A stretch of DNA of 64,000 nucleotides from assembly GCF_000092925.1 (NCBI RefSeq), contig NC_014217.1, forward strand, positions 434,001 to 498,000, in the 5' to 3' direction. This document shows positions 26,216 through 39,578 of this stretch, one piece after another (positions within the stretch are counted from its first letter, which is position 1; each line of letters opens with the position of its first letter). The position numbers were made by a program, and so were the translations under genes. This DNA comes from Ancylobacter novellus DSM 506. Lineage in GTDB: Bacteria > Pseudomonadota > Alphaproteobacteria > Rhizobiales > Xanthobacteraceae. The notes under the pieces were generated by a model that saw only the letters and a program-made list of their open reading frames with translations, searched no databases and was not told the DNA's origin.

Positions 26216-28384
26216 TTATTCCGCCGCCTGCTTCTTGTGCCCGAGACGCGCGGCGAGCTTGTCGACGAGTTCCTCCGCCGCCTCGGCGATCACCGTGCCG
26301 GGCGGGTAGATCGCCTCGGCGCCGGCCGCCCGCACGGCCTCGTAGTCCTGCGGCGGCACCACGCCGCCGACCACCACCATGATGTCCGGCCGGCCTTCTG
26401 CGGCGAGCGCGGCCTTCACCTGCGGCACTAGCGTCAGGTGACCGGCGGCGAGCGAGGAGATGCCGATGACGTGGACATCGTTCTCCACCGCCTGCCGCGC
26501 CGCCTCCTGCGGCGTGGCGAAGAGCGGGCCGATGTCGACGTCGAAACCGAGGTCGGCGAAGGCCGAGGCGATCACCTTCTGGCCGCGGTCATGGCCGTCC
26601 TGCCCGACCTTGGCGACGAGGATGCGCGGGCGCCGGCCCTCCTCGTGCTCGAAGGCCTCGATGCGCTGGCGCATGCGGGCCACCCTGTCGCCCATCGCTC
26701 CCGCCTCCCGCCGGTAGACGCCGGTGACCGCACGGATCTCCGCCCGGTGCCGGCCGAAGACGCGCTCCAGCGCGTCCGATATCTCGCCCACCGTCGCCTT
26801 GGCGCGGGCGGCGTCGATGGCAAGCGCCAGCAGGTTAGCATTTCCGCGCGCGCCGTTCTCCAGCGCGGCCAGCGCCGCCTCGACGGCCTGCGGGTCGCGC
26901 TCGGCCTTGAGGCGCCTGAGCTTGTCGAGCTGCGCGGCGCGCACGGCCGAATTGTCGACCTTGAGCACGTCGATGAGCATCTCGCGCGTGGGCCGGTACT
27001 TGTTCACGCCGACCACGGTCTGGGCGCCGGAATCGATCCGCGCCTGAGTGATGGCGGCGGCCTCCTCGATGCGCAGCTTGGGGATGCCGGCCTCGATGGC
27101 CTTGGCCATGCCGCCCAGCGCCTCGACCTCGGCGATGTGGCCGAGCGCCTTCTGCGCGAGGTCGGCAGTGAGCCGCTCGACATAGAAGGAGCCGCCCCAC
27201 GGGTCGATGGCGCGCGTGGTGCCGCTCTCCTGCTGGATCAGCAATTGCGTGTTGCGGGCGATGCGGGCGGAAAAGTCGGTCGGCAGCGCCAGCGCCTCGT
27301 CCAGCGCGTTGGTGTGCAGCGACTGGGTATGGCCTTGGGTCGCCGCCATCGCCTCGACCATGGTGCGCATGACGTTGTTGAACACGTCCTGCGCGGTCAG
27401 GCTCCAGCCCGAGGTTTGGCAATGGGTGCGCAGCGGCAGCGACTTGGGGTTCGAGGCGCCGAGGTCCTTCATCAGCTTGGCCCAGATCAGCCGGGCGGCG
27501 CGGAGCTTGGCGACCTCCATGAAGAAGTTCATGCCGATCGCCCAGAAGAAGGAGAGGCGCGGCGCGAAGGCGTCGACCGGCATGCCCGCCGCGATGCCGG
27601 CGCGCACATAGTCGACGCCATCGGCGAGCGTATAGGCGAGTTCGAGGTCCTGCGTCGCCCCCGCCTCCTGCATGTGGTAGCCGGAGATCGAGATCGAGTT
27701 GAAGCGCGGCATCTCCTTGGCGGTAAAGGCGAAGATGTCGGCGATGATCCGCATCGAGGGGCCGGGTGGGTAGATATAGGTGTTGCGGACCATGAACTCC
27801 TTGAGGATGTCGTTCTGGATGGTCCCCGAGAGCTGGGCCGGCTTCACGCCCTGCTCCTCGGCGGCGACGACATAGAGCGCGAGGATCGGCAGCACCGCGC
27901 CGTTCATGGTCATCGACACGCTCATCCGGTCGAGGGGAATCCCCGAGAACAGCGTGCGCATGTCCAGAATCGAATCGATCGCCACGCCGGCCATGCCGAC
28001 GTCGCCGGCGACGCGCGGGTGGTCAGAATCGTAGCCGCGATGGGTGGCGAGGTCGAAGGCGACCGACAGCCCCTTCTGACCCGCAGCGAGATTGCGGCGG
28101 TAGAAGGCGTTGGAATCCTCCGCCGTGGAGAAGCCGGCATATTGCCGGATGGTCCAGGGCTGCGTCGCGTACATGGTCGGGTACGGCCCGCGCAGGAAGG
28201 GCGCGATGCCGGGATAGCTGTCGACGAAGGCAAGCCCGGCGACGTCGTCCGGCCCGTAGAGCGGCTTCACCGCGATGCGCTCGGGAGTCTCCCAGGCGCC
28301 GGCGCCCTCGGGCGGCAGGGCGAGGGCGGGCGCCTTCCAGTCGATGGCGCTGAAATCGGGGATGCGGCGAGCGGTGGCGGTCAT
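26216..28384 (-). CDS. mutB: Methylmalonyl-CoA mutase, large (catalytic) subunit
   Basis: Adenosylcobalamin enzyme (722 aa) that converts (R)-methylmalonyl-CoA to succinyl-CoA, the last step of propionyl-CoA assimilation. The N-terminal TIM barrel shows [40 protein letters not shown] and [17 protein letters not shown]. The C-terminal B12 domain has the cobalamin-ligand motif [13 protein letters not shown] near residue 595, [10 protein letters not shown] and [12 protein letters not shown]. The ATG overlaps the mutA stop by four bases. Together with mutA it forms a heterodimer, and only this subunit keeps the B12 ligand. No meaB chaperone or epimerase gene is in the window. Confidence 0.97.
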   Translation of the reverse strand: MTATARRIPDFSAIDWKAPALALPPEGAGAWETPERIAVKPLYGPDDVAGLAFVDSYPGIAPFLRGPYPTMYATQPWTIRQYAGFSTAEDSNAFYRRNLAAGQKGLSVAFDLATHRGYDSDHPRVAGDVGMAGVAIDSILDMRTLFSGIPLDRMSVSMTMNGAVLPILALYVVAAEEQGVKPAQLSGTIQNDILKEFMVRNTYIYPPGPSMRIIADIFAFTAKEMPRFNSISISGYHMQEAGATQDLELAYTLADGVDYVRAGIAAGMPVDAFAPRLSFFWAIGMNFFMEVAKLRAARLIWAKLMKDLGASNPKSLPLRTHCQTSGWSLTAQDVFNNVMRTMVEAMAATQGHTQSLHTNALDEALALPTDFSARIARNTQLLIQQESGTTRAIDPWGGSFYVERLTADLAQKALGHIAEVEALGGMAKAIEAGIPKLRIEEAAAITQARIDSGAQTVVGVNKYRPTREMLIDVLKVDNSAVRAAQLDKLRRLKAERDPQAVEAALAALENGARGNANLLALAIDAARAKATVGEISDALERVFGRHRAEIRAVTGVYRREAGAMGDRVARMRQRIEAFEHEEGRRPRILVAKVGQDGHDRGQKVIASAFADLGFDVDIGPLFATPQEAARQAVENDVHVIGISSLAAGHLTLVPQVKAALAAEGRPDIMVVVGGVVPPQDYEAVRAAGAEAIYPPGTVIAEAAEELVDKLAARLGHKKQAAE

Positions 28385-30237
28385 TCCGAGCCCTCCCGCG
28401 TTGCAGGGATGCCAAGCCGGCGATGCGCCTCCTCCAGCAAGGCGAGGAGATCGCCGCCCGCATAGAGATAGGCATCGATCCCGGCCGCGCGCCAGTCGGC
28501 CTCGTGCTCGCCCGGCCGGCCGGCGAGATAGATCGCGGCGGCGCCGGCCTGCCGGAGCGCCTTCGCCGCCTCGGCCGCCGAGGTCGCATAGACCTCGTCG
28601 GAAGAGCACAGGCACACGAGGCGGGCGCCGGATTCGCGGAAGGCTGCGGCCAGTGCCGCCGTGTCGGCAAAGCCATCATTGGCCGGCGCGGCGATGCCGC
28701 CGGCCTCGAAAGCACTGCGGGCGAAAGCCGCGCGGGGGGTGAAGTCCGCGGCCGTGCCGAGGTCGGCGAGGAACACGCGCGCGCCCGCCGCCTCGGCGGC
28801 ATCGCGGAGGTGCTCGAATGGCTCGGCAAGGCGTTGGGCGGTGAGCGGCTCGCAGAGCAGCGCGCCCTCCGAAGGCGGAGCGGCCGCGACGCGGCGGGCG
28901 GGGGCGAGGACGGTCGGCACGGCTTCGCCCAGCAGCGGGAATTCCGATGTGCCGGTGATCGGCAGCCGGCGGGTGGCGACGTCCTTGGTTCGCGCAGCGC
29001 GGGCTTCGGCCACTCGCCTCTGCCAGGCGCCGGAGGTGAGGCTCTCCACCATCCCGCCCTCGCGCTCGATCTGGCGGAACAGCTCCCACGCGGCGGCGGC
29101 CAGCTTCTCTGTGCGTTCCTCCATGGCGCCGGCGCCGGCCGAAGGATCGGCGACGCGGTGGAGATGGGATTCCTCGATCAGGATGATCTGCGTGTTGCGG
29201 GCGAGCCGCCGCGCATCGGCGTCGGGAAGCCCGAGCGCCTGCGTGTAGGGCAGCACGTTCACGCTATCCGCGCCGCCGACACCTGCTGCAAAGGCGGCAA
29301 TGGTGCCGCGAAGCAGGTTCACATGCGGATCGCGGCGGGTCAGCGAGCGCCACGCCGTCTCCATGTGGATGGCGACGGGCTTGGCCTCGATGCCGCAGGC
29401 GGACAGCGCCGCCGCCCAGAGCTGGCGGAAGGCGCGCGGCTTGGCCTGGGTGCCGAACTGGTCGACATCGGCGGTGAGCGTCACCTCGATGGCGCCGGCG
29501 GCGTCCTCCAGCGACAAGCCCGCCGCTTCCAGCGCGCGCAGATAGGCGATGGCGGTGGCGAGCACCGCGGCGAGTTCCTGCGCGTCGGTGGCACCGGTGG
29601 CGTGGTGCAGCCTTCCATCGGCGCGCACCATGGGCGAGACGAGCCCGCGGGCGCGCAGCGTCGCCACGGTCTGGCCGAGGCGGGCGGAGAGCGCGTCCCA
29701 TTCGATCGGCGCGGCACCCAGCGCGGCGAAGTCGCCGATGGGGTCCAGCCCGAAGCGTATGTCGAGCCGGGCTGGGTCCTGCGCCTCGAACAGCCGCGCC
29801 AGCGCGAGGGCGATGTCGCGGCCCTGATACTGCCCCGCCTCGACGCGCAGGGTAATGAGCTCCGGCATCACCCCCTTGAGCGCCTGCACCAGTTCCTCGT
29901 GGCGGACCGGCAGGCCGAAGCCACCGGCCGAGGGCGCCGAGGCGAAGACGAGGCTGAAGCCGTCGGCGCCGCCGTCGAGGTCTTCCAGCAGCTGCGCATT
30001 GGCCGCCGCCGGGTCGTCATGGTCGATCCGCGCGATCACCTTCCACGACGCACCCGCCCGCCGCCCGACGATGGCCGCGGCCTCGCGCCGGCGCTCGGGC
30101 AGGGCGTCGAGTGTGTAGCCGTCGGCCGTGCGGGTGAGCATGCGCTTGTCGTAGGGCGCGCCCTTCAACACGCCCTCGACCAGCTTCAGCCAGTCGGCGC
30201 GGGTGGCGGGCGGGAAGGAGGCGAGATCGAGGTCCAT
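28381..30237 (-). CDS. mutA: Methylmalonyl-CoA mutase, small subunit
   Basis: Non-catalytic partner (618 aa from ATG 30237; a GTG one codon upstream is also open). It keeps the mutase barrel fold ([80 protein letters not shown]). The C-terminal B12-like domain is degenerate: the DxHxxG ligand motif is missing, and [14 protein letters not shown] stands there. A GAGGAA ribosome site lies six bases before the ATG. It is sandwiched between pccA (10 nt) and mutB (overlap), which fits a heterodimeric mutase in one operon with propionyl-CoA carboxylase. Confidence 0.95.
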   Translation of the reverse strand: MDLDLASFPPATRADWLKLVEGVLKGAPYDKRMLTRTADGYTLDALPERRREAAAIVGRRAGASWKVIARIDHDDPAAANAQLLEDLDGGADGFSLVFASAPSAGGFGLPVRHEELVQALKGVMPELITLRVEAGQYQGRDIALALARLFEAQDPARLDIRFGLDPIGDFAALGAAPIEWDALSARLGQTVATLRARGLVSPMVRADGRLHHATGATDAQELAAVLATAIAYLRALEAAGLSLEDAAGAIEVTLTADVDQFGTQAKPRAFRQLWAAALSACGIEAKPVAIHMETAWRSLTRRDPHVNLLRGTIAAFAAGVGGADSVNVLPYTQALGLPDADARRLARNTQIILIEESHLHRVADPSAGAGAMEERTEKLAAAAWELFRQIEREGGMVESLTSGAWQRRVAEARAARTKDVATRRLPITGTSEFPLLGEAVPTVLAPARRVAAAPPSEGALLCEPLTAQRLAEPFEHLRDAAEAAGARVFLADLGTAADFTPRAAFARSAFEAGGIAAPANDGFADTAALAAAFRESGARLVCLCSSDEVYATSAAEAAKALRQAGAAAIYLAGRPGEHEADWRAAGIDAYLYAGGDLLALLEEAHRRLGIPATREGSE

Positions 30238-30247
30238 CACGCGTTCC

Positions 30248-32275
<2,028 letters not shown>

Positions 32276-32284
32276 GCCTTGATC

Positions 32285-33817
<1,533 letters not shown>

Positions 33818-33892
33818 CGGGCGGTTCCCTCGGCGTTCGCGGCGCGCGGTATTCGGCGAATGTTCTAGGCCCTTGCGGGGCAAAACTTAAGC

Positions 33893-33931
33893 TGTGAAAA
33901 TGCGGATCGTAAAATTGTAAAATTTTCACAA
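33893..33931. promoter_or_regulatory. Palindromic operator pair between pccB and its ScfR-like regulator
   Basis: TTGTAAAATTTTCACAA (33915-33931) is a near-perfect dyad. An extra TGTGAAAAT at 33893-33901 is the exact inverse of its right half, ATTTTCACA (33922-33930). The half-sites are 29 bp apart, about three helical turns. The tract is strikingly AT-rich for this genome and lies 29-67 nt before the regulator start and 76-114 nt before pccB, so it can serve both promoters. Confidence 0.7.
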
Positions 33932-33959
33932 AATCGATGACGGGACGCAAGCGGCGACC

Positions 33960-35402
33960 ATGGCCGGCATGTCGAAGAAGGTGTTCGCCGGACACGCGGT
34001 GCGCAATGTGCGCGAGCGGCTCGGGCTGACGCAGATCGACTTCGCCCGGCGGCTGTCGCTGTCGCCGAGCTACATCAACCAGATCGAGAGCAACCAGCGC
34101 CCGGTCACCGCCGCGGTTCTGCTCGCCATCAGCCGCACCTTCGACCTCGACATCACCCGCTTCGGCGCCGACGACCTCGACCGCATCGTCGCTGACCTGC
34201 GCGAGGCGCTGGCCGATCCGGTGTTTCGTGGACTGGAGCCGAGCCTCCAGGACCTGAAGAACGCCACCACCCACGCCCCCGCCTTCGCGCACGCCTTCCT
34301 GCGCCTGCACGGCGCGCTGCGCCGGCTGGACGAGCGACGCGCCGCGCTGGACGACGCGGTGGTGTCGGTCGCGCGGGAGGTCGACGGGGAAGCGCGCAAC
34401 CCCGCACCCTATGAGGAGGTGCGCGACCATTTCCACTACATCGACAATTATGTCGACGGGCTCGACCGGGCGGCGGAGGAGCGCAACGCCGCGCTCGACC
34501 TGTTCGCCCGCGAGGATGCTGTGGCGGTGCTGGCGCAGCATCTGCGCCAGAGGCACGACATCGTCGTCGACATGGCGCCCGCCGACGCGCTCGACGCGCC
34601 GCTCGTCGCCTATGATCGCCATCGGCGCGTGGCGACGCTCTCGCGCACGCTCGACCGCGCCAGCCAGGCCTTCCGCCTCGCCGCGCTGATCGCCCGCTTC
34701 GAGCAGAGCGACCTTATCGACCAGCACGTCATCGATGCCGGCTTCCGCAGCGCCACCGCGCGCGAAGTTTGCCGGCTGTCGCTACAGAACTACTATGCCG
34801 GGGCGCTGATGCTGCCCTATCGCCGCTTCGCGCGCCTCGCGCGGGAGAGGCGGCACGACCTCGACATTCTGGCGGCGATAACCGGGGCGAGCCTGGAACA
34901 GGTCTGCCACCGGCTTTCGACGTTGCAGCGGCCGGGCGAGAAGGGCGTGCCGTTCTATTTCCTCAAGGTCGACCGCGCCGGCAACGTCATCAAGCGCCAC
35001 AGCGCCACGCGCTTCCAGTTCGCCCGCTATGGCGGCGCCTGCCCGGTGTGGAACGTGCACGAGGCGTTCGAGCAGCCCTCGCGCACGCTGGTGCAGGTCG
35101 GCGAGATGCCGGACGGGGTGCGCTATCTGTGCCTCGCGCGCGGCACCTCGAAGCCGGCGACCCGCTACGGTGCGCGCGAGCGCCGCTTCGCGCTCGGCAT
35201 AGGCTGCGAGATCTCCTATGCGGGCGAGCTCGTCTATGCCGACGGGCTGGACCTGAAGTCGGCGGCGGTCGCGCCGCTCGGAGTCAATTGCCGCATCTGC
35301 CCACGCGCCTCATGCCCCGAGCGCGCCTTCCCGCCGCTCGACCGCGAGATCGTGCTCGATCCCGACCGGCGCGACGTGGTGCCGTTCTCAGTGCGGGACT
35401 AA
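33960..35402 (+). CDS. XRE-family short-chain fatty acyl regulator (ScfR/RamB/PrpR type) with Cys-rich C-terminus
   Basis: Regulator (480 aa) of propionate and related short-chain acyl metabolism. The N-terminal XRE helix-turn-helix (residues about 14-70: VRERLGLTQIDFARRLSLSP, YINQIESNQRPVT) is followed by a metallopeptidase-like/acyl-CoA sensing domain and a C-terminal DUF2083 region. That region has four cysteines, one in LGIGCEISYAG (about 415) and three in NCRICPRASCPERAFPPLD (about 442-451). Mycobacterial PrpR carries a 4Fe-4S cluster at this place, so an Fe-S cluster is inferred here. Divergent transcription from pccB-pccA-mutA-mutB supports its role. A second ATG at 33969 is possible. 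Confidence 0.93.
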   Translation: MAGMSKKVFAGHAVRNVRERLGLTQIDFARRLSLSPSYINQIESNQRPVTAAVLLAISRTFDLDITRFGADDLDRIVADLREALADPVFRGLEPSLQDLKNATTHAPAFAHAFLRLHGALRRLDERRAALDDAVVSVAREVDGEARNPAPYEEVRDHFHYIDNYVDGLDRAAEERNAALDLFAREDAVAVLAQHLRQRHDIVVDMAPADALDAPLVAYDRHRRVATLSRTLDRASQAFRLAALIARFEQSDLIDQHVIDAGFRSATAREVCRLSLQNYYAGALMLPYRRFARLARERRHDLDILAAITGASLEQVCHRLSTLQRPGEKGVPFYFLKVDRAGNVIKRHSATRFQFARYGGACPVWNVHEAFEQPSRTLVQVGEMPDGVRYLCLARGTSKPATRYGARERRFALGIGCEISYAGELVYADGLDLKSAAVAPLGVNCRICPRASCPERAFPPLDREIVLDPDRRDVVPFSVRD

Positions 35403-35419
35403 GCGGCCTCAACCGCGGA

Positions 35420-36034
35420 TCATACCGCCATCGTCCGATCCGTAGCGCCGAACTGATGCACCCATTCCGGGCGGATGGTCCTGGTGAAGACCTCTTCGAA
35501 GGTCTTCTGGTCCGGCATTGGCAGCGCCTTGGCCAGCTTCGAGCGGAGATAGGCCGCATCCTGCGTGAGGCGGGGATACCAGATGAACGTCGTCTCGACG
35601 TCGAAGCGGACGAGCTGCTCGACCAGCCGGGTAAAGCGCTGCTGAAGGACGCCGATCTGGTCCGACGCCTTCTCTGTGTGCCAGAGACCGCCTGGCACGG
35701 GCCTCGAGCCATCCTCGACGCCCGTATTGATCTTCTGCACATAGGCGCGGCTGGCCGCGGCGGCCTCGAAATTCCGGACCGGAATGATGACGTGGTCAAT
35801 CCGGACCGAAACGTCCTCCAGAAGCTCCTCGATGTAGTCGCAGATCCAGGGGCTTTTGACGATGTAGGGAGCATTCGCATCCCGCGCGTCGAATTCGAGC
35901 CCTGCACGAGCGATAGGATCGAGGATGAAGTTGTCTGTGGCGTAGCCGGTGTTCAACCCCAGATTGGTAAGAAGTTGAACTAGGAAAGACGTGCCAGCAC
36001 GGCCTGTTCCCGTAATCAGTACGTGATGTCGCAA
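35420..36034 (-). CDS. Sulfotransferase-like P-loop protein, atypical composition, no ATG start
   Basis: Soluble protein of about 204 aa. HVLITGTGRAGTSFLVQLLT at the N-terminus matches the 5'-phosphosulfate (PAPS) binding loop of sulfotransferases, and IDHVIIPVRNFEAAAASR resembles their 3'-phosphate segment (RxxxxxxxS). The acceptor is unknown. No ATG is in frame near the motif; TTG at 36034 is given as start, with TTG at 36055 or 36091 as alternatives. The base composition is visibly less GC-rich than the flanking genes, which suggests a transferred gene. It follows the glutamine-synthetase gene stop by 65 nt on the same strand and so may ride on its transcript. Confidence 0.7.
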   Translation of the reverse strand: MRHHVLITGTGRAGTSFLVQLLTNLGLNTGYATDNFILDPIARAGLEFDARDANAPYIVKSPWICDYIEELLEDVSVRIDHVIIPVRNFEAAAASRAYVQKINTGVEDGSRPVPGGLWHTEKASDQIGVLQQRFTRLVEQLVRFDVETTFIWYPRLTQDAAYLRSKLAKALPMPDQKTFEEVFTRTIRPEWVHQFGATDRTMAV

Positions 36035-36099
36035 TGGTTGTCCCCGAGCACGCAAGTATTTCCACCATGGATGGTCGTGCCCAGTTAGCAACTCCTGTG

Positions 36100-37401
36100 T
36101 CAGATATCCAGCGTGTTGTCGCGCTCCCACTGGGTCAGGTGGCGCGAATAAGCGTTCCATTCCTCGGTCTTCAGCTTGATGTAGCCGTCGATGAAGGGCG
36201 CGCCGAGCGCGTTGCGCAGCACGGAGCTCTTTTCCAGCGCCCGCAGGGCGTCGAGCAGGTTCAGCGGCAGCTTCTTGGCGCCGCGCACCTTGTGGCCGTC
36301 CGTGTACATGTTGATGTCGAGGCGCTTGCCGGGATCGCGTTGGTTCTGCACGCCGTCGAGGCCGGCGGCGAGCACGGCGGCCGGCATGAGATAGGGGTTC
36401 GCCGCCCCGTCCGGCAGGCGCAGCTCCAGCCGGCCCGCATCGGGGATGCGGATCATGTGGGTGCGATTGTTGCCGGTATAGGTGATGGTGTTCGGCGCCC
36501 AGGTGGCGCCGGAGACCGTGCGCGGGGCGTTGATGCGCTTGTAGGAGTTCACCGTCGGGTTGGTGATGGCGCATAGCGCGTCGGCCGAATGGATCAGTCC
36601 GCCGATGAAATTGTAGCCGATGTCCGACAGGCCGAGCTCGCCGGCCTCGTCCTCGAACACATTGGCGTCGCCCGACCACAGCGAGGTGTGCATGTGGCAG
36701 CCCGAGCCGGTGAGGTCGATGAAGGGCTTGGGCATGAAGGTGGCGCGCAGCCCGTGCTTCTCCGCGATCGAGCGGGCCATGAACTTGAAGAAGACGTGCC
36801 GGTCGGCGGTGATGAGCGCGTCGCCGAAGTTCCAGTTCATCTCGAACTGGCCGTTGGCGTCCTCGTGGTCGTTCTGGTACGGGCCCCAGCCCAGAGTGAG
36901 CATGCTGTCGCAGATCTCCTTGATGACGTCGTAGCGGCGCATCAGGGCGGACTGGTCGTAGCAGGGCTTGGTGGCGTTGTCGGCGCCGTCGGAGATCTTG
37001 GAGCCATCCGGCGTCGTCAGGAAGAACTCGCACTCGACGCCGGTCTTCATCTGGTAGCCGATGGAATCGGCGCCCAGCATGGTGGTCTTGAGCAGGTTGC
37101 GCGGGGCCTGCGCCACCAGTTCGTCATTCATGACGAGGTCCGAGGCGAGCCATGCGACCTCCGGCTTCCACGGCAGCTGGATCAGGCTGTCCGGGTCGGG
37201 AACGGCGAACAGGTCCGCGTCGGCCGGCGTCATGTCGAGCCAGGTGGCGAAGCCGGCGAAGCCCGCGCCCGCCTTCTGCATGCCGCCGATGGCAGCGGCC
37301 GGGACCAGCTTGGCCCGCAGCCCGCCGAACAGGTCGACATAGGAGATCAGGAAATACTTGATGCCGAGCTCTTTGGCGGCATGCGCGAGGTCGTTCGCCA
37401 T
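36100..37401 (-). CDS. glnT: Type III glutamine synthetase family protein, likely gamma-glutamylmethylamide synthetase
   Basis: ATP-dependent ligase (433 aa) joining an amine to glutamate. Family signatures are ISYVDLFGGLRAKLVP, TGVECEFFL (metal site), FEMNWNFGDALITADRHVFF, GSGCHMHTSLWSGDANVF (substrate His), NRTHMIRIPDAGRLELRLPD and LDINMYTD. The length fits rhizobial GlnT and methylotroph GMAS, which share one subfamily; sequence alone does not tell ammonia from methylamine use. Adjacent glxDCB and the downstream sox/mgd genes reproduce the gmaS-mgs-mgd set, so gamma-glutamylmethylamide synthesis is the favoured role. A strong hairpin separates it from glxD. Confidence 0.93.
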   Translation of the reverse strand: MANDLAHAAKELGIKYFLISYVDLFGGLRAKLVPAAAIGGMQKAGAGFAGFATWLDMTPADADLFAVPDPDSLIQLPWKPEVAWLASDLVMNDELVAQAPRNLLKTTMLGADSIGYQMKTGVECEFFLTTPDGSKISDGADNATKPCYDQSALMRRYDVIKEICDSMLTLGWGPYQNDHEDANGQFEMNWNFGDALITADRHVFFKFMARSIAEKHGLRATFMPKPFIDLTGSGCHMHTSLWSGDANVFEDEAGELGLSDIGYNFIGGLIHSADALCAITNPTVNSYKRINAPRTVSGATWAPNTITYTGNNRTHMIRIPDAGRLELRLPDGAANPYLMPAAVLAAGLDGVQNQRDPGKRLDINMYTDGHKVRGAKKLPLNLLDALRALEKSSVLRNALGAPFIDGYIKLKTEEWNAYSRHLTQWERDNTLDI

Positions 37402-37464
37402 GGTTCAATCCGGTCCCGTGCTGTTCCCCGGCCCGTTGCGGGCTCGTTGGTGGTCGTGACGTGC

Positions 37465-37490
37465 AAACCCCGCGCCGAGGCGCGGGGTTT
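37465..37490. terminator. GC-rich hairpin between glxD and glnT
   Basis: AAACCCCGCGCC and GGCGCGGGGTTT form a 12-bp perfect inverted repeat around GA. It sits in the 97-nt gap after the glxD stop on the minus strand. Only a short T-run follows, so partial termination or mRNA stabilisation is as likely as full termination. Confidence 0.65.
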
Positions 37491-37498
37491 GATGATCT

Positions 37499-38836
37499 TC
37501 AGAAGCTTCCATTCCTGCCCGGCACCCAGTCGGTGCCGGCGAGCGGCACCTGGGCCATGGCGGCGGCCTCGATGGTGAGCGCCACCAGATCCTCGGGCTC
37601 GAGATTGTGGACGTGGCTCTTGCCGCAGGCGCGGGCGATGGTCTGGCACTCCAGCGTCAGCACGGCGAGGTAGTTGGCGAGCCGGCGGCCGGCGGCGACG
37701 GGATCGAGCCGCGCCATCAGCGCCGGGTCCTGCGTGGTGATGCCGGCGGGGTCGCGACCCTCGTGCCAGTCGTCATAGGCGCCGGCAGTGGTGCCCAGCG
37801 CCTCGTATTCGGCCTGGTAGTGCGGATCATTGTCACCGAGCGCCACCAGCGCCGCCGTGCCGATCGCCACCGCGTCGGCGCCGAGCGCCAGGGCTTTCGC
37901 CACGTCGGCACCGTTGCGGATGCCGCCGGAGACGATGAGCTGCACCTTGCGGTGCATGCCGAGGTCCTGCAACGCCTTCACCGCCTGCCGGACGGCGGCC
38001 AGCGTCGGGATGCCGACATGCTCGATGAAGATCTCCTGCGTCGCCGCGGTGCCACCCTGCATGCCGTCGACGACCACCACGTCCGCGCCCGACTTCACGG
38101 CCAGCGCCGTATCGTAATAGGGGCGGGCGGCGCCGACCTTCACATAGATCGGCTTCTCCCAGTCGGTGATCTCGCGCAGCTCCTCGATCTTGATCTCGAG
38201 GTCGTCCGGCCCGGTCCAGTCGGGGTGGCGGCAGGCGGAGCGCTGGTCGATGCCGACGGGCAGCGTGCGCATGGCGGCGACGCGCTCGGTGATCTTCTGG
38301 CCGAGCAGCATGCCGCCGCCGCCGGGCTTGGCGCCCTGGCCGACCACCACCTCGATGGCGTCGGCGCGCTTGAGGTCGTCGGGGTTCATGCCATAGCGCG
38401 AGGGCAGGTACTGGTAGACGAGCTGGATGGAGTGCCCGCGCTCCTCATTGGTCATGCCGCCGTCGCCGGTGGTGGTCGAGGTGCCCATGGCCGAGGCGCC
38501 ACGTCCGAGCGCTTCCTTGGCATTGGCCGAGAGCGAGCCGAAGCTCATTCCGGCAATGGTGATCGGGATCTTCAGCTCGATCGGCTTCTTGGCGAAGCGG
38601 GTGCCGAGCACGACCTCCGTCGAGCACTTCTCGCGATAGCCTTCCAGCGGATAGCGCGACATGGAGGCGCCGAGGAAGAGCAGGTCGTCGAAATGCGGGA
38701 CCTTGCGCTTCGCACCGGCGCCGCGGATGTCGTAGATGCCGGTCGCCGCGGCGCGGCGGATTTCCGATAGCGTGTAGTCGTCGAAGGTGGCGGACGCGCG
38801 GGGTTTGGTGCGCGGAATGTTGCTGTGGTCCGACAT
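37499..38836 (-). CDS. glxD: FMN-binding glutamate-synthase-like subunit (GlxD; MgsC of N-methylglutamate synthase)
   Basis: Protein of 445 aa equivalent to the FMN/Fe-S synthase domain of glutamate synthase. Conserved parts are ITIAGMSFGSLSANAKEALG, GDGGMTNEERGHSIQLVYQY, VGQGAKPGGGGMLLGQKI, DWEKPIYVKVGAARPYYDTA, GADVVVVDGMQGGTAATQEI (FMN phosphate region) and VSGGIRNGADVAKALALGAD. In the N-methylglutamate system it acts with glxB and glxC products to form N-methylglutamate from gamma-glutamylmethylamide and 2-oxoglutarate. The ATG at 38836 has a GAGGT ribosome site; a GTG two codons earlier is also open. It starts seven bases after the glxC stop. Confidence 0.93.
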   Translation of the reverse strand: MSDHSNIPRTKPRASATFDDYTLSEIRRAAATGIYDIRGAGAKRKVPHFDDLLFLGASMSRYPLEGYREKCSTEVVLGTRFAKKPIELKIPITIAGMSFGSLSANAKEALGRGASAMGTSTTTGDGGMTNEERGHSIQLVYQYLPSRYGMNPDDLKRADAIEVVVGQGAKPGGGGMLLGQKITERVAAMRTLPVGIDQRSACRHPDWTGPDDLEIKIEELREITDWEKPIYVKVGAARPYYDTALAVKSGADVVVVDGMQGGTAATQEIFIEHVGIPTLAAVRQAVKALQDLGMHRKVQLIVSGGIRNGADVAKALALGADAVAIGTAALVALGDNDPHYQAEYEALGTTAGAYDDWHEGRDPAGITTQDPALMARLDPVAAGRRLANYLAVLTLECQTIARACGKSHVHNLEPEDLVALTIEAAAMAQVPLAGTDWVPGRNGSF

Positions 38837-38843
38837 GTCCACC

Positions 38844-39578
38844 TCAGTAGCTCGACACGTTGTCGACGTGGAAATGATAGAGCGTGCGGGCCGAACCGTA
38901 GCGGCGGAACTCGCCTATATCGACCTCGCCGAGGATGCCGGCGGCCTCCAGCTTGGCGGCCAGCAGCGCCTTGTGCTCCTCGCGCATCTCCTTCTCGATG
39001 CAGTCGGCCCCGAGGCCGGCGACCGAGCCGCGCACGAAGAGCTTGGCTTCATAGAGAGAGTCGCCCAGCGCGTCGCCGGCGTCGCCCAGCACGGTGAGGG
39101 TACCGGCCTGCGCCATGAAGGCGCTCATATGGCCGACCGAGCCCTTCACCACGATGTCGATTCCCTTCATCGAGATGCCGCAGCGCGCCGAGGCGTTGCC
39201 GTCGATGATGAGGAGGCCGCCATGGGCGGTGGCGCCGGCCGCCTGGCTGGCGTCGCCCTTCACATGGACGAGGCCGCTCATCATGTTCTCGGCGACGCCC
39301 ACGCCGGCATTGCCGTTGACGATGATGCGCGCCTGCTTGTTCATGCCGCCGCAGTAGTAACCGACGGGCCCGTCGATCTCGACGGTGACGGGCACGTCGA
39401 GCCCGGCGGCGACGGCGTGGCGGCCGGCGGGGTTGGCGACCTTCCAATAGGTCTCATTGGTGTCGGCGGAAAGCTTGTGCAGGGCGGAGTTGAGCTCGCG
39501 CAGCGGTGCGGCCGCGAGATCGAAGAAAGTAGCGTCGGCGGTCGGGGCAGTCATGGGGCGATCCATGGCGAGGGTCAC
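38844..39578 (-). CDS. glxC: GXGXG-domain protein (GlxC; MgsB of N-methylglutamate synthase)
   Basis: Protein of up to 244 aa equivalent to the C-terminal structural domain of glutamate synthase. The right-handed beta-helix repeats with glycines at fixed spacing are clear: GPVGYYCGGMNKQARIIVNG, NAGVGVAENMMSGLVHVKGD, GGLLIIDGNASARCGISMKG and IDIVVKGSVGHMSAFMAQAG. It presumably bridges the amidotransferase and FMN subunits. The GTG at 39578 overlaps the glxB stop (GTGA); ATG codons at 39566 and 39554 are alternative starts. Confidence 0.92.
   Translation of the reverse strand: MTLAMDRPMTAPTADATFFDLAAAPLRELNSALHKLSADTNETYWKVANPAGRHAVAAGLDVPVTVEIDGPVGYYCGGMNKQARIIVNGNAGVGVAENMMSGLVHVKGDASQAAGATAHGGLLIIDGNASARCGISMKGIDIVVKGSVGHMSAFMAQAGTLTVLGDAGDALGDSLYEAKLFVRGSVAGLGADCIEKEMREEHKALLAAKLEAAGILGEVDIGEFRRYGSARTLYHFHVDNVSSY

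Noticed and set aside
26438..28465. Long plus-strand open frame opposite mutB
   Set aside because: Low-complexity translation with no family features; mutB on the minus strand is unambiguous. The same applies opposite pccB/pccA (31301-33868).
35796..36068. ATG-started 90-codon frame overlapping the sulfotransferase 5' region
   Set aside because: It reads the sulfotransferase gene in another frame and has no conserved sequence.
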